Shown one piece after another: positions 48,458-57,759 of a stretch of DNA of 64,000 bases. The DNA is taken from the NCBI GenBank assembly GCA_017437785.1, contig JAFRXH010000088.1:1-64000 (forward strand). The letters are read 5' to 3'. The translations under genes and the position numbers were made by a program. The notes below the pieces were generated by a model. That model did no database searches, had not been told where the DNA came from, and saw only the letters and a program-made list of their open reading frames with translations. Within the stretch, counting starts at the first letter, position 1, and each line of letters opens with the position of its first letter. The DNA is from Lachnospiraceae bacterium (lineage in GTDB: Bacteria; Bacillota; Clostridia; Lachnospirales; Lachnospiraceae).

Positions 48458-50787
48458 TGTCGGAAAGTAAGGGTAATAAATACAGCAGGTCATTGGTATT
48501 TGCGGCCACGGGTTTTTTATTCATTCTTTTTCTGATACTCTGGTACAAACAGTATACCTGTTTTAATTACGGCGAAGGCGGTCTTTATATGGACCGCCTT
48601 AAGCTTGCTGTGATAACGGGCGCTGCTGCGTTAGCATTTTTATCGCTTGCCGGAGCTATAGTATCGCTGGGCGCTTTTGCAAAAGCCGGAAAGACTTTCG
48701 GTGCATGCTTCTTCGGATTGGCATGCGTATGTTCTGTGGATGCGGTGGTAATGGGGATGATAGAGGAAGTCTCCTATATGTGCCCTGTGTTTACTGTAGC
48801 AGGGGTCTTTACGGCATTGGCAGCAACATTCCTCTATATGGACGATAAAGCACAGAGGCAGGGGAATACTGCAGCGGGGGCGATAGCGGCCGCTGCAGTG
48901 CTTGGCATGGCACTTTTTTTCCTTATGCTGTCGATACCGGATGGTACGCTTTTGGCTTATGTTTGCGGAGGCAAGTATTCGCTCACACGTATCGCGGGCT
49001 TTTGCAGCTGCTTTGGTCTTTTTATCCTTCTGTTCCTGCTTTTTGCGCTGAAGCGCTTAATGCCTTCTGTTACGGCGTTTCTTAAAGACTTTGCGGACAG
49101 TCTTTTTTTCCTGCCGTCTATGATACTGATACTTATCTGCCTTATGAGAGGGCAGTTTTCATATTTCTTTGAGAACGCACCGGTTTTTGTTAAGCTGATA
49201 TCTGCAGCTGCCGTGGCGGCTCTGCTTTTCTTTGGGAGGAAGCTTTTTAACAAAGATCTCAGGCTGCCCCGCTTTGTTTTTGTATTATACTACGGCCTTA
49301 TCTTAAGTCTGGTCTTTGCGCAGCACTGCATAATCAACTTCTGGGGCGGGGAAGTGGGTGACTTAAGGCACACGGGCATATTCTACAGGCCTTTGTATAT
49401 AGTTGATAAGTTCCTTCCTTTCGGGGGGAAGAATATGGATATCTACGGTCATTACGCTTTGTTCTATAAGCCGTTTTTAATGATCTTCGGTAATAACATG
49501 CGTACGGTGGGAACAGTGACCGCAGTTGTGGCAGCTCTTTCGATGTTGTTTATCCTGTTGATAATGCATGCTTTGATCCGCAGCGATATCCTGAAAATAT
49601 TTGGCGGCTTTATTCTGGTCAACGCCATAACCATCCCATGGCTTTATCTGCAGAATTTTCCCTGCCGTTTTTTATTCCCGGCTATGATACTGTATTTCAT
49701 ATTGCGTATGGATACGGCTGCATACGGAAATCACGAAGGCAGCAAAGTCAGTCATCCTGAGGGCAGCGGCAAAGTCAGTCATCCTGAGGGCGTCAGCAAA
49801 GTCAGTCATCCTGAGGGCGTCAGCCCGAAGGATCTTCCCCGGCGTGTCGCAGGCTGCATTCTCTGCATGCTTGCCACACTGTGGAATACCGAAACAGGAG
49901 CCGTATGCGCACTCAGCTTTTCCGTCTATATCGCATTAAAAAAATGTGAAGGCAAAAAGCTCAAGGAACTGATTGCAGCCTTATTAAAAGAAGTCCCGTT
50001 TATGGGACTCGAAATTCTGGCGGCTTTTGGCATCACAGCTTTATATAACCTGGCGGCAAAGAGCTTTGGAACAGCCGCATGGGGGATATTTTCAAGATCA
50101 TCCGAGATTTTCGTTGTTGATCATGTGACTACCGGAAGTAACGGTATCTTAAGGTGGAGCAATGCTCCCTGGCTGTATATAATGATACTCTTTATGATAC
50201 TGACGGGTGTGCTGCTTTACAGGCTGGGCCTGGCGGATACAGGTAAAGAAGGTATCATCACAGCGCATAAGTATGACAGGGTATATATCTGCGCACTCCT
50301 GATGAGCCTGGGATACTTTGTATACTGGATGACAAGACCGGAGGAATACGCGATAATCGCTGCGCCGCTTGCGATGATACTGCTTGTGCTTTATGAAAAA
50401 TTGTCCGGCCGTAAAGACAAACCTTCAATAACGGCACTTATCATATTATCGCTGGCTCTTACGGCGTATGTGGGAAGCAGTGGTGTGACCATAGGCGCGC
50501 TTAGCGATAAGCTGGGTACTGATAAAGTGATGAGTGCATCTGCGATCGAAGATGATATAAAGAACTTTGAACTTAACGTACCTAAAGATTGTTACGGATA
50601 TACCTATGGCCTGCCTATGATATATATGCAGCTGGGCTGGGACATACGCTTTGACCGCTATGTCAGCATAGATGCAGAGGATTCGATGATAAGCGACGAT
50701 CCCGGGCTTGAGATAGAGGGGATGAGCGTATCTAAGACTGTAAGTGTAGGAAAGACCGATTATTATTTGTATGAGAGAGTCAGATAA
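48457..50787 (+). CDS. Polytopic membrane protein, possible glycan-pathway transferase
   Basis: A 776-aa protein with about 16-18 hydrophobic segments and a soluble C-terminal part of about 90 residues. ATG 48457 overlaps the previous stop (TGATG). The layout (many helices plus a small extracytoplasmic tail, followed by flippase and GtrB-like genes) fits a GT-C-type glycosyltransferase or polymerase of surface glycan, but I see no diagnostic motif. A hydrophilic stretch at about residues 428-458 (repeated KVSHPEG) is coded by tandem REP-like DNA and interrupts the membrane region. The stop overlaps the next start (TAATG). Confidence 0.65.
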   Translation: MSESKGNKYSRSLVFAATGFLFILFLILWYKQYTCFNYGEGGLYMDRLKLAVITGAAALAFLSLAGAIVSLGAFAKAGKTFGACFFGLACVCSVDAVVMGMIEEVSYMCPVFTVAGVFTALAATFLYMDDKAQRQGNTAAGAIAAAAVLGMALFFLMLSIPDGTLLAYVCGGKYSLTRIAGFCSCFGLFILLFLLFALKRLMPSVTAFLKDFADSLFFLPSMILILICLMRGQFSYFFENAPVFVKLISAAAVAALLFFGRKLFNKDLRLPRFVFVLYYGLILSLVFAQHCIINFWGGEVGDLRHTGIFYRPLYIVDKFLPFGGKNMDIYGHYALFYKPFLMIFGNNMRTVGTVTAVVAALSMLFILLIMHALIRSDILKIFGGFILVNAITIPWLYLQNFPCRFLFPAMILYFILRMDTAAYGNHEGSKVSHPEGSGKVSHPEGVSKVSHPEGVSPKDLPRRVAGCILCMLATLWNTETGAVCALSFSVYIALKKCEGKKLKELIAALLKEVPFMGLEILAAFGITALYNLAAKSFGTAAWGIFSRSSEIFVVDHVTTGSNGILRWSNAPWLYIMILFMILTGVLLYRLGLADTGKEGIITAHKYDRVYICALLMSLGYFVYWMTRPEEYAIIAAPLAMILLVLYEKLSGRKDKPSITALIILSLALTAYVGSSGVTIGALSDKLGTDKVMSASAIEDDIKNFELNVPKDCYGYTYGLPMIYMQLGWDIRFDRYVSIDAEDSMISDDPGLEIEGMSVSKTVSVGKTDYYLYERVR
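49744..49838 (+). repeat. REP-like tandem repeats inside a coding sequence
   Basis: AAAGTCAGTCATCCTGAGGG occurs at 49744-49763, 49771-49790 and 49798-49817 (27-bp period, nine codons). The last copy completes the REP palindrome: ATCC-TGA-GGGC (49809-49819) with GCCC-GAA-GGAT (49823-49833). The phase keeps the reading frame and codes for KVSHPEG units. Confidence 0.88.
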
Positions 50788-52238
50788 TGCCCGATAAAGC
50801 AAGCAAACAGGAACTGAATAAAAAGGCAGCCAGGGCGGGATTCTTTTTCGTCTTTATGCAGATGCTGGTAAGGGGTGTCACCTTTCTTCTGACACCTGTT
50901 TATACGCGTCTGGTTTCCAAGGCGCAGTACGGTGAGCTGAGAGTCTATGAATCATGGCTTCTGATAATAGTGCCCGTAATGTCTTTATCTTTATACAGGA
51001 GCATAGAGAGGGCCAAATACGACCATGAAGATGATTTTGATCATTATGTTTCTTCGGTGGTCATGTGCTCGTATATAAGCATCATCATCTGCGTATCCGT
51101 GATCAGCCTGTTTTTCTTTAAGCTGTTTACCGATAGGACGGATATGGATCTTCTGATGTATATCTATATGATATTCTATACCTTTGCCTATACGGCTACA
51201 CTTTCCTTCCAGCGCCGGGAAAAGCAGATGATGAGATATAAAGCAAACACCGCTGCATCGGCGCTTATGATGATCCCTGCAGTGCTGCTTTCGATAGCGC
51301 TCTTATATTGGGGCAATATAAATAACATGAAAGATTCGCTGGTCGATCTGCGTATAATAGGCTATTTCAGCCCGCAGATAATTGGAGGACTGATACTGGC
51401 AGTTATCATGTTTAAGCAGGGCGGTGCGAAGCCTGATATCTCCTATTGGAAATATGCCGTTGCCTACAGTCTGCCGCTCATCCCGGAAACCTTATCCATT
51501 CAGATAATGAACCAGGCAGATAAGATCATGGTAAAGAATATGACCGGAGCGGAAAATGCCGGGGCATTCTCATTGGCGACTACCGTATCTTTCATCATAT
51601 GGATAGTGGAGGATGCAGTGTGGGGAGCCTGGCAGCCATGGCTTTACGAAAAGATAAACAGAGGAGAGGATAAGGATATCAAAAAGCCCTGGTATACCAT
51701 AGTCGGTGTATTTGCCTTTTTTTCCTGGGCGCTGGTCGTATTCGGCCCCGAACTTATCATCATCCTGGGAGGAAAGAAATATGCAGATGCGGTCTATCTG
51801 GTCGCACCGATGGTGACGGGTACGCTTTTCAGGTTCTTCAGCAATATCTTTTCCGCCATAGAGAATTACGAAAAGAAGACGGTTTTCTGCGGCATAGGGA
51901 CTGTGTGTGCCATGATACTAAATATTGTGTTGAACTATTACTTCATAGGGCACTTCGGATATCAGGCGGCGGCTTTTACCACAGCTGCAAGCTATCTGTG
52001 CCTCCTGATCATTCAGGGCATACTGGAATCGCTGGTTTGCGGCAGGCGCATAGTATCGCTGGGACTTATGAGCCTTATATGTGCGGTGCTGTTTGGCGTT
52101 AATCTGCTAAGTATATATTTATATGACTTAAATTGGTATATACGGTGGATTTTTTTCGCTTTTGTTAGTATAATACTATATGTTGTGTTCCGTAAGAGAT
52201 TAAACGGGCTTATAAGTCTGTTGTTGAAAAGGCGTTGA
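50787..52238 (+). CDS. Polysaccharide flippase (Wzx/MATE-like)
   Basis: A 483-aa membrane protein with about 14 hydrophobic segments spread over its length. The N-terminus (GVTFLLTPVYTRLVSKAQYG) is the usual PST/Wzx signature, and the middle has SYWKYAVAYSLPLIPETLS, then NQADKIMVKNMTGAENAGAF, as in O-antigen flippases. It probably moves lipid-linked oligosaccharide across the membrane. It begins within the previous stop codon and ends one base before the glycosyltransferase gene. Confidence 0.85.
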   Translation: MPDKASKQELNKKAARAGFFFVFMQMLVRGVTFLLTPVYTRLVSKAQYGELRVYESWLLIIVPVMSLSLYRSIERAKYDHEDDFDHYVSSVVMCSYISIIICVSVISLFFFKLFTDRTDMDLLMYIYMIFYTFAYTATLSFQRREKQMMRYKANTAASALMMIPAVLLSIALLYWGNINNMKDSLVDLRIIGYFSPQIIGGLILAVIMFKQGGAKPDISYWKYAVAYSLPLIPETLSIQIMNQADKIMVKNMTGAENAGAFSLATTVSFIIWIVEDAVWGAWQPWLYEKINRGEDKDIKKPWYTIVGVFAFFSWALVVFGPELIIILGGKKYADAVYLVAPMVTGTLFRFFSNIFSAIENYEKKTVFCGIGTVCAMILNIVLNYYFIGHFGYQAAAFTTAASYLCLLIIQGILESLVCGRRIVSLGLMSLICAVLFGVNLLSIYLYDLNWYIRWIFFAFVSIILYVVFRKRLNGLISLLLKRR

Positions 52239-52239
52239 T

Positions 52240-53187
52240 ATGTTGGTATCTGTTTGTATACCCTGTTACAGATCGGCCAAAACACTTCCTGTAGTGGTAC
52301 AGAACATAAAGGAGGTGTTTGAGACCATGGAGGAGGATTACCAGATAGTCCTGGTAAACGACGGCTCCCCGGATAATACCTTTGGTGAGATACTTAAGCT
52401 GTGCAGGGAAGATGATAAAATAACCGGAGTTAACCTGACAAGGAATTACGGGCAGGCTTCGGCAAAGCTGGCTGCATTAAGACAGGCAAAAGGTGACTAT
52501 GTCGTATTTATGGATGACGACGGACAGCATCCTGCAGAAGGCATACCTCTGCTCATTGGCAGGCTGAAGGAAGGGTATGATGTAGTCTATGCCGATTTCA
52601 AAAAGAAAAAGCACAGCCTGTTTAAGCGCATGACCAGCAGCATGCATAATGCGATAGCGGAATTTATGGGGAACAAACCCAAAGGGATAAAACGTTCCTC
52701 TTTTACGGCGTGGACCAGACCTGTGGTGGACGCGATGATCACATATAAGAGTCCCTTTGTATCCATAGGTTCATTCCTTATGTCGGTGACCACAAAGTAC
52801 GCAAATGTAGAGGTTGAACATAAGGAACGTATAGAAGGCAAATCCGGATACACGCTTAAGAAGCTTTTTAAACTGTGGCTGAACATATTTATCAGTTTTT
52901 CGATGATGCCTCTGCGTATGGCTACATATCTGGGCTTTTTGTTCTCGGGAGTCGGTTTTATCGGGATCATATATTTATTTGTCAGAAAGCTGGTACACCC
53001 CACTAAGGTTGCAGGTTATACCAGTACCATGATCACGGTGCTGTTCATGAGCGGCGTCATAATGCTGATACTGGGAGTTATGGGTGAATATCTGGGAAGG
53101 ATATATATGACGGTGAGCGGCATGCCGCAGTTTTACGTCAGAGAGGTGATCAATGGAAAAGACGATAACGAAAAGCTTCCTGGATGA
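52240..53187 (+). CDS. Family 2 glycosyltransferase, GtrB/ArnC-like
   Basis: A 315-aa enzyme. The GT-A domain has VSVCIPCYRSAKTLP, VNDGSPDNT and the metal-binding FMDDDGQHP (near 88-97). Two C-terminal membrane helices (about 225-255 and 265-290) are typical of GtrB/ArnC/DPM1 proteins that transfer a sugar from UDP to undecaprenyl phosphate. It would supply a lipid-linked sugar for the flippase and the membrane protein upstream. Its last 35 nt overlap the MmgE/PrpD gene. Confidence 0.9.
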   Translation: MLVSVCIPCYRSAKTLPVVVQNIKEVFETMEEDYQIVLVNDGSPDNTFGEILKLCREDDKITGVNLTRNYGQASAKLAALRQAKGDYVVFMDDDGQHPAEGIPLLIGRLKEGYDVVYADFKKKKHSLFKRMTSSMHNAIAEFMGNKPKGIKRSSFTAWTRPVVDAMITYKSPFVSIGSFLMSVTTKYANVEVEHKERIEGKSGYTLKKLFKLWLNIFISFSMMPLRMATYLGFLFSGVGFIGIIYLFVRKLVHPTKVAGYTSTMITVLFMSGVIMLILGVMGEYLGRIYMTVSGMPQFYVREVINGKDDNEKLPG

Positions 53188-54481
53188 AATGCGTAAATTT
53201 GCCGCTCAGCTGCCGGATCAGGAAGTACGCAGACAGGCTAAGCTATGTCTGGCCGATCATCTGGGCTGCGCATTCCTGGGGGCAAAGCTTACGGAAGGGA
53301 TGTTTGATACCGAAGACGGGGATGTCCCTTTGATCGGAAGAAATAAAAAGAGCAGCATGCATACGGCGGCTCTTATAAACGGTATTTCAGCACATTATAT
53401 CGAACTGGATGACGGACAGCGTTTTGCCATGCTGCATCCGGGTGCGCCGGTGATAAGTGCACTGATATCGGCAGCCTCTCATTACGCTATGGATGGAGAG
53501 AGCTTTTTAAGAGGCATCATCACCGGTTATGAGGCAACTATAAGACTGGGAGCAGCGATACAGCCCGGACATAAACTGAAGGGTTTTCATGCCACAGGAA
53601 GCTGCGGAACGATGGGAGCAGCGCTTGGGATAGCAGCCGCTCTTGGGCTTAAAGAAGAGGAATGGGACGCTGTTTTCTGTGCAGCGGCATCTGATGCGTG
53701 CGGACTGCTTCAGCTTATCGACGACGGTTCGGAGCTTAAGCCGTATAATATAGGGCGTGCCGCTGCAGCGGCTGTAAACGCCGTAATAACAGGCAGATCC
53801 GGTCTTAAGGGACCTTCGGATGTGCTGGGCGGTAAGAGAGGTTTCTTTGCAGCAATGTGTGCCGATGTCGATGAGAACAGACTGCTTAACGGTTTTGACG
53901 GCGGCTATGCCATAAAGACGATCTACCGTAAGCCCTATGCGGCCTGCCGGCATACACACGCGGCTATAGAAGGCGTGCTTAAACTGCGTGAGCAGTATTC
54001 ACTTATACCGGATGATACCGAGAGCATAGAGATAAGGACCTATGGTCTGGCTATAAAGGGGCATGAGCATACAGAGATAAAGGGTGCCGGATCGGCTAAG
54101 ATGAGCATGCCTTATTCGGTCGCAGCAGCCCTTAAATACGGCTGTGTGAATTATACGCAATATGATAAGGAATGCCTTGAAGACGAAGAGATCGCCGCTT
54201 TGATGAAACGTGTAGTGATCAAAGAAGATCCTGAACTTTCGGCTTTAGTACCTGATAAGAGGGCAGCCATAGTAAGTATCTTAAGCGGCGGGGATACCTT
54301 AAGCTGCAGGGTGGACTATCCCAGGGGTGAACCGGAAAACCCGGTGAGCGCTTTGGAGATCAAAGATAAATATCTTTCATTGATGGATGCTGCGGGAACG
54401 GAGCGTGAGAGAAGTGAAGAGATATACGGATCGGCAATGAATGTAGAGAGCAGCTTAAGCGGGCTGCTGGCATTGTTATAA
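53153..54481 (+). CDS. MmgE/PrpD-family dehydratase
   Basis: A 442-aa member of the 2-methylcitrate dehydratase / cis-aconitate decarboxylase superfamily. It shows LADHLGCAFLGAK, SAHYIELDDGQRFAMLHPGAPV, GYEATIRLGAAIQPGHKLKG and FHATGSCGTMGAALG, then KPYAACRHTHAAIEG, all typical of the all-helical domain. Known members act on tricarboxylic or hydroxy acids, usually by dehydration. It starts 35 nt inside the glycosyltransferase gene with AGAGAGGTG upstream, tying organic-acid enzymes to glycan genes. No prpB or prpC partner is present. Confidence 0.9.
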   Translation: MEKTITKSFLDEMRKFAAQLPDQEVRRQAKLCLADHLGCAFLGAKLTEGMFDTEDGDVPLIGRNKKSSMHTAALINGISAHYIELDDGQRFAMLHPGAPVISALISAASHYAMDGESFLRGIITGYEATIRLGAAIQPGHKLKGFHATGSCGTMGAALGIAAALGLKEEEWDAVFCAAASDACGLLQLIDDGSELKPYNIGRAAAAAVNAVITGRSGLKGPSDVLGGKRGFFAAMCADVDENRLLNGFDGGYAIKTIYRKPYAACRHTHAAIEGVLKLREQYSLIPDDTESIEIRTYGLAIKGHEHTEIKGAGSAKMSMPYSVAAALKYGCVNYTQYDKECLEDEEIAALMKRVVIKEDPELSALVPDKRAAIVSILSGGDTLSCRVDYPRGEPENPVSALEIKDKYLSLMDAAGTERERSEEIYGSAMNVESSLSGLLALL

Positions 54482-54491
54482 AGGAGATATG

Positions 54492-55385
54492 ATGGAAAAG
54501 ACAAGAGCTTTCTTAAAGAGCATAGGACTTCCGGAGGGAGACGATTATTCGCTTAAGACCTCCGATAAGCGTTTTGCGGACGGAGGGCAGTTCCGTTTTG
54601 AGGTGCCGGGCATACAGGGACCAAAGGTCATGCAGGCTCTTCTTGAGGCACTTGAAGGCTATAAGATACCTATTCACCGGGTTACGCAGACAAAGGGCAT
54701 ATGGACTCTGCTGGATGAAGAGATCAGTGAGATGGTAAGGCTGGCTTCGGAATATCATCTCCAGCTGATACTGGCTATAGGACCCAGGGCCACTACCGAT
54801 ACCAGTGCATCCGTACATACCCCGGAGGGACAGCGTATGGGATACCGCCTGCGCGGACAGGAGCAGATAGTACGTGCCATCGAGGATGTCAAACGTGCTG
54901 CAGGCCTGGGATGCAGGGGCTTTCTGGTATACGATGAAGGCTGCTTATGGATATTAAATGAGATGCGTAAGGCCGGGGAACTTCCGGCTGACTGCCACTT
55001 TAAAGTATCGGCGCATACAGGACACGGAAATCCCTGCTCTGCTAAGCTTTTGGAAAGCATAGGTGCCAATTCGATCAATCCCGTAAGGGATATACAGCTG
55101 CAGATGCTTGCGGCGATGAGACAGGCTATAGATATCCCGATAGACATACATACTGAGAATCCTGAATCATCGGGAGGGTTCATCCGCCATTATGAGGTAC
55201 CGGAGATGATAAGAGTGGCTGCACCGCTTTATCTTAAGACAGGCGGTTCCGTGGCCAAGACCCACAGCTGGGATTCCAGCGTAGATGATGCAAAGAAGAG
55301 GGCCAAGCAGATAGTGCTGGTCAAGAGAGTTATAGATGAGTATTATCCGGATGCGGTGGTATCGGCATCGGAATGGAAGAGATGA
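54492..55385 (+). CDS. TIM-barrel protein, U32-peptidase/aldolase-like
   Basis: A 297-aa protein predicted as a beta/alpha barrel. Conserved-looking loops: FRFEVPGIQGPKVM, QLILAIGPRATTDTSASVH, FLVYDEGCLWIL, FKVSAHTGHGNPCSAKLLES, IDIHTENPESSGGF and YLKTGGSVAKTHSW. The pattern recalls U32-peptidase-like and aldolase barrels, but I cannot place it firmly. ATG 54492 is five bases after AAGGAG; ATG 54489 is too close. It is embedded in the acid-pathway operon, so a lyase, isomerase or aldolase role is more likely than proteolysis. Confidence 0.65.
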   Translation: MEKTRAFLKSIGLPEGDDYSLKTSDKRFADGGQFRFEVPGIQGPKVMQALLEALEGYKIPIHRVTQTKGIWTLLDEEISEMVRLASEYHLQLILAIGPRATTDTSASVHTPEGQRMGYRLRGQEQIVRAIEDVKRAAGLGCRGFLVYDEGCLWILNEMRKAGELPADCHFKVSAHTGHGNPCSAKLLESIGANSINPVRDIQLQMLAAMRQAIDIPIDIHTENPESSGGFIRHYEVPEMIRVAAPLYLKTGGSVAKTHSWDSSVDDAKKRAKQIVLVKRVIDEYYPDAVVSASEWKR

Positions 55386-55389
55386 TAAG

Positions 55390-56631
55390 ATGGTAGCGAT
55401 CATACTTGGCGGGGTTGTTCCCCACATTGAGTTGATAGAGGACCTTAAGAAGCGGGGGTATACCACACTTCTTCTGGATTATCTTGAAAATCCGCCGGCT
55501 AAGGCATATGCGGATGAATTTTTGCGTGTCAGTACTCTTGACAGAGAGGCGGTACTTGAGATAGCCATGCAAAGGAAGGCGGATCTCATAATAACCATTT
55601 GTGTAGATCATGCGAATGTAACGATGTGTTATGTTGCTGAAAAGCTTGGACTGCCGCTTCCTTACAGTTATGATACAGCAATAAAGACTACCGATAAGGG
55701 TATAATGAAACAGTGCATGTTCGACGGAGGGATACCGACATCGGAATTTAAGCTTTTGTACGAAAACGATCCGCTTCCGGAAGATCTTGAGTTTCCTGTT
55801 GTGGTAAAACCGGTAGATAATAACGGATCAAAGGGTGTCAAGCGTGCGAATGACCGCACCGAACTTGAAAAATATGTGAAAGCGGCTTTTGCTTTTTCGC
55901 GTAAAGGCCAGGTTATCGTAGAGGAGTTCAGCGACGGTATAGAGATCCAGGTTGACTGCTTTGCCAATGAAGGAAAAGCGCATGTGATCATGACTAGAAA
56001 AAAACTCGAGATGCCCCGAAAAGAAGGGCTTGCACTGCAATCGATAGGATCCGTGATACCCGCACCGCTTAAGAAAGAACATATAGATGAGTTCAGATCC
56101 ATAGCCGATAAGATGGTCAGTGTTTACGACTTTGAGCATACACCTTTCTTCTTTCAGGCCAAGCTGAAGGGCGATAAGATAAAGGTTCTGGAGGTAAGTC
56201 CGAGGATAGGCGGAGGGCTTAGTTATAAGATGCTCAAGAGCCAGATGGATTTTGATGTGGTAGACACGATCATAGATTCCTATTTCGGAAATGTGGATTC
56301 CATAAATATCAGACCTAAAGAGCAGTATATGCTTACGGATATCGTGTATGCGGGGGGCGGGGTTTTTGATCATGTCGAAGGTGCCGCGCAGATGATCGAA
56401 GAAGGCGTGATAGACAGTTTTGATCTGATGATAGATAAGGGCAAGGATATGGGAAGCGATATGGACAGCCGTAACAGGGTTGGTGCTTATCTGATAACAG
56501 CGGCAACAAAGAATGATATCCTTAAGAAAGCCCAAACAGCATTTGAGAATATCGCTGTGATCGATAATGAAGGACATGTGATGAGCAGAGGAGATATCTG
56601 CTATAAGGGAGAAGAAAATGAGGCATCATAA
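55390..56631 (+). CDS. ATP-grasp domain ligase
   Basis: A 413-aa enzyme; ATG 55390 lies four bases after the preceding stop. The N-terminal preATP-grasp domain (VAIILGG near 2-8) and the ATP-grasp core (FPVVVKPVDNNGSKGVKRAN, VIVEEFSDGIEIQVDC, VLEVSPRIGGGLSYKMLKS) match carboxylate-amine/thiol ligases. It should activate a carboxylate as acyl-phosphate and join it to an amine or similar nucleophile, possibly amidating the acid made by its neighbours. The substrate is unknown. Its 3' end overlaps the next gene by 14 nt. Confidence 0.87.
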   Translation: MVAIILGGVVPHIELIEDLKKRGYTTLLLDYLENPPAKAYADEFLRVSTLDREAVLEIAMQRKADLIITICVDHANVTMCYVAEKLGLPLPYSYDTAIKTTDKGIMKQCMFDGGIPTSEFKLLYENDPLPEDLEFPVVVKPVDNNGSKGVKRANDRTELEKYVKAAFAFSRKGQVIVEEFSDGIEIQVDCFANEGKAHVIMTRKKLEMPRKEGLALQSIGSVIPAPLKKEHIDEFRSIADKMVSVYDFEHTPFFFQAKLKGDKIKVLEVSPRIGGGLSYKMLKSQMDFDVVDTIIDSYFGNVDSINIRPKEQYMLTDIVYAGGGVFDHVEGAAQMIEEGVIDSFDLMIDKGKDMGSDMDSRNRVGAYLITAATKNDILKKAQTAFENIAVIDNEGHVMSRGDICYKGEENEAS

Positions 56632-57751
56632 TTATCAGCCTGATTCAAAGTTTGTCGGCCTGCCGATCGATTTTGACAAACATACGGATATGAGTATCCT
56701 GCGGTATTGTCTGGGAGCGACTATGTATATGCCCGGGACAAAAGATTTTCTGGATGCTATTCTTACAAAAAAATATCCGGGACTCACTTCATTGGTACTG
56801 TGTTTTGAGGATGCATGCAGGGAAGAGGATGTGCCTGCGGCAGAGAATAATGTGCTGCATATACTTGATGAGTTAAATGCAGCCATAGATAAAGGAACTA
56901 TCGATGCAGGAGATATCCCGCTTCTGGTGGTACGGGTACGTAATATCGAACAGTTTAAAGCATTTTCGGCAAGGCTGTCATTATCACAGCTTGGATTGCT
57001 CAGTGCATTTAATTTCCCTAAGTTTAACAAGGAGAATGGTGAAGCTTACTACGCGCATTTAAGGGAACTTAACGATAAAAGCGGAGAGAAAGTCTACGGT
57101 ATGCCTATCCTTGAAAGCAGGGAGATGGCATATATAGAAACGCGTATTGACGAGCTGATGGGAGTGAGACAGATCCTGGACAGATACAGGGATCTGGTTC
57201 TTAATGTGCGCGTGGGAGGAACAGACTGGTCATCGGTTTTTGGCGTACGCCGCGGTATCAATTACACTATATACGATATACTGCCGGTGGCGGATTGCCT
57301 TAAGGATGTACTCAATGTGTTTTCGAGGAATAATGATTACAGTGTATCCGGTCCGGTTTGGGAATACTTCAGAGTCAATAAGACAATGAAGTTTTCGGAA
57401 ATGCCGCAGAGTATCAACGCATCCATATTCAAGCATGAGACCATGATCAACGATGCTGTGGACGGATTGCTGCGCGAGCTGCTTTTAGACCGTGCAAACG
57501 GCTTTATCGGGAAGACGATAATTCATCCCTCACATATACCGTTTGTAAACGGGATGCTGGCAGTAACGAAAGAAGTGTATGATGATGCGATGCAGATACT
57601 TAATGCCGACGGTGGAGTTGTAAAAAGCTCGTCTGCCAATAAAATGAATGAGATAGGGCCGCACAGGAGCTGGGCGGAAAAGATAAAAGCCAGAGCACAG
57701 GTATACGGGATCATAAAGGATGAATCCTGCTATACATCTCTGTTCGTATAG
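56618..57751 (+). CDS. HpcH/HpaI aldolase / CitE-like C-C bond lyase
   Basis: A 377-aa TIM-barrel lyase related to the citrate-lyase beta family. It shows YMPGTKDFLDAI, LVLCFEDACREEDVPAAE (acidic metal site), LLVVRVRN, GMPILESREM and the C-terminal GFIGKTIIHPSHIPFVNGM, which corresponds to the GKxxIHPxQ motif of CitE and malyl-CoA lyases. The length (normally 290-320) and the broad pattern fit the C-C bond lyase subgroup seen next to ATP-grasp genes in tellurium-resistance-type clusters. It likely forms or cleaves a hydroxy-acid skeleton. The gene overlaps the ATP-grasp gene by 14 nt. Confidence 0.82.
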   Translation: MRHHNYQPDSKFVGLPIDFDKHTDMSILRYCLGATMYMPGTKDFLDAILTKKYPGLTSLVLCFEDACREEDVPAAENNVLHILDELNAAIDKGTIDAGDIPLLVVRVRNIEQFKAFSARLSLSQLGLLSAFNFPKFNKENGEAYYAHLRELNDKSGEKVYGMPILESREMAYIETRIDELMGVRQILDRYRDLVLNVRVGGTDWSSVFGVRRGINYTIYDILPVADCLKDVLNVFSRNNDYSVSGPVWEYFRVNKTMKFSEMPQSINASIFKHETMINDAVDGLLRELLLDRANGFIGKTIIHPSHIPFVNGMLAVTKEVYDDAMQILNADGGVVKSSSANKMNEIGPHRSWAEKIKARAQVYGIIKDESCYTSLFV

Positions 57752-57759
57752 GAGATAGT

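Noticed and set aside
49744..49838. CRISPR-like array
   Set aside because: The 27-bp period is a nearly pure tandem repeat without unique spacers and keeps the reading frame; no cas genes are in the window.
53153..54481. 2-methylcitrate cycle (prpBCD) for propionate use
   Set aside because: Only the PrpD-like gene is present; no methylcitrate synthase, lyase of PrpB type or regulator, and the neighbours are glycan genes.
54492..55385. Bona fide U32 collagenase-type peptidase
   Set aside because: The resemblance is limited to the barrel pattern; the PROSITE-like U32 signature is not evident and the operon is metabolic.
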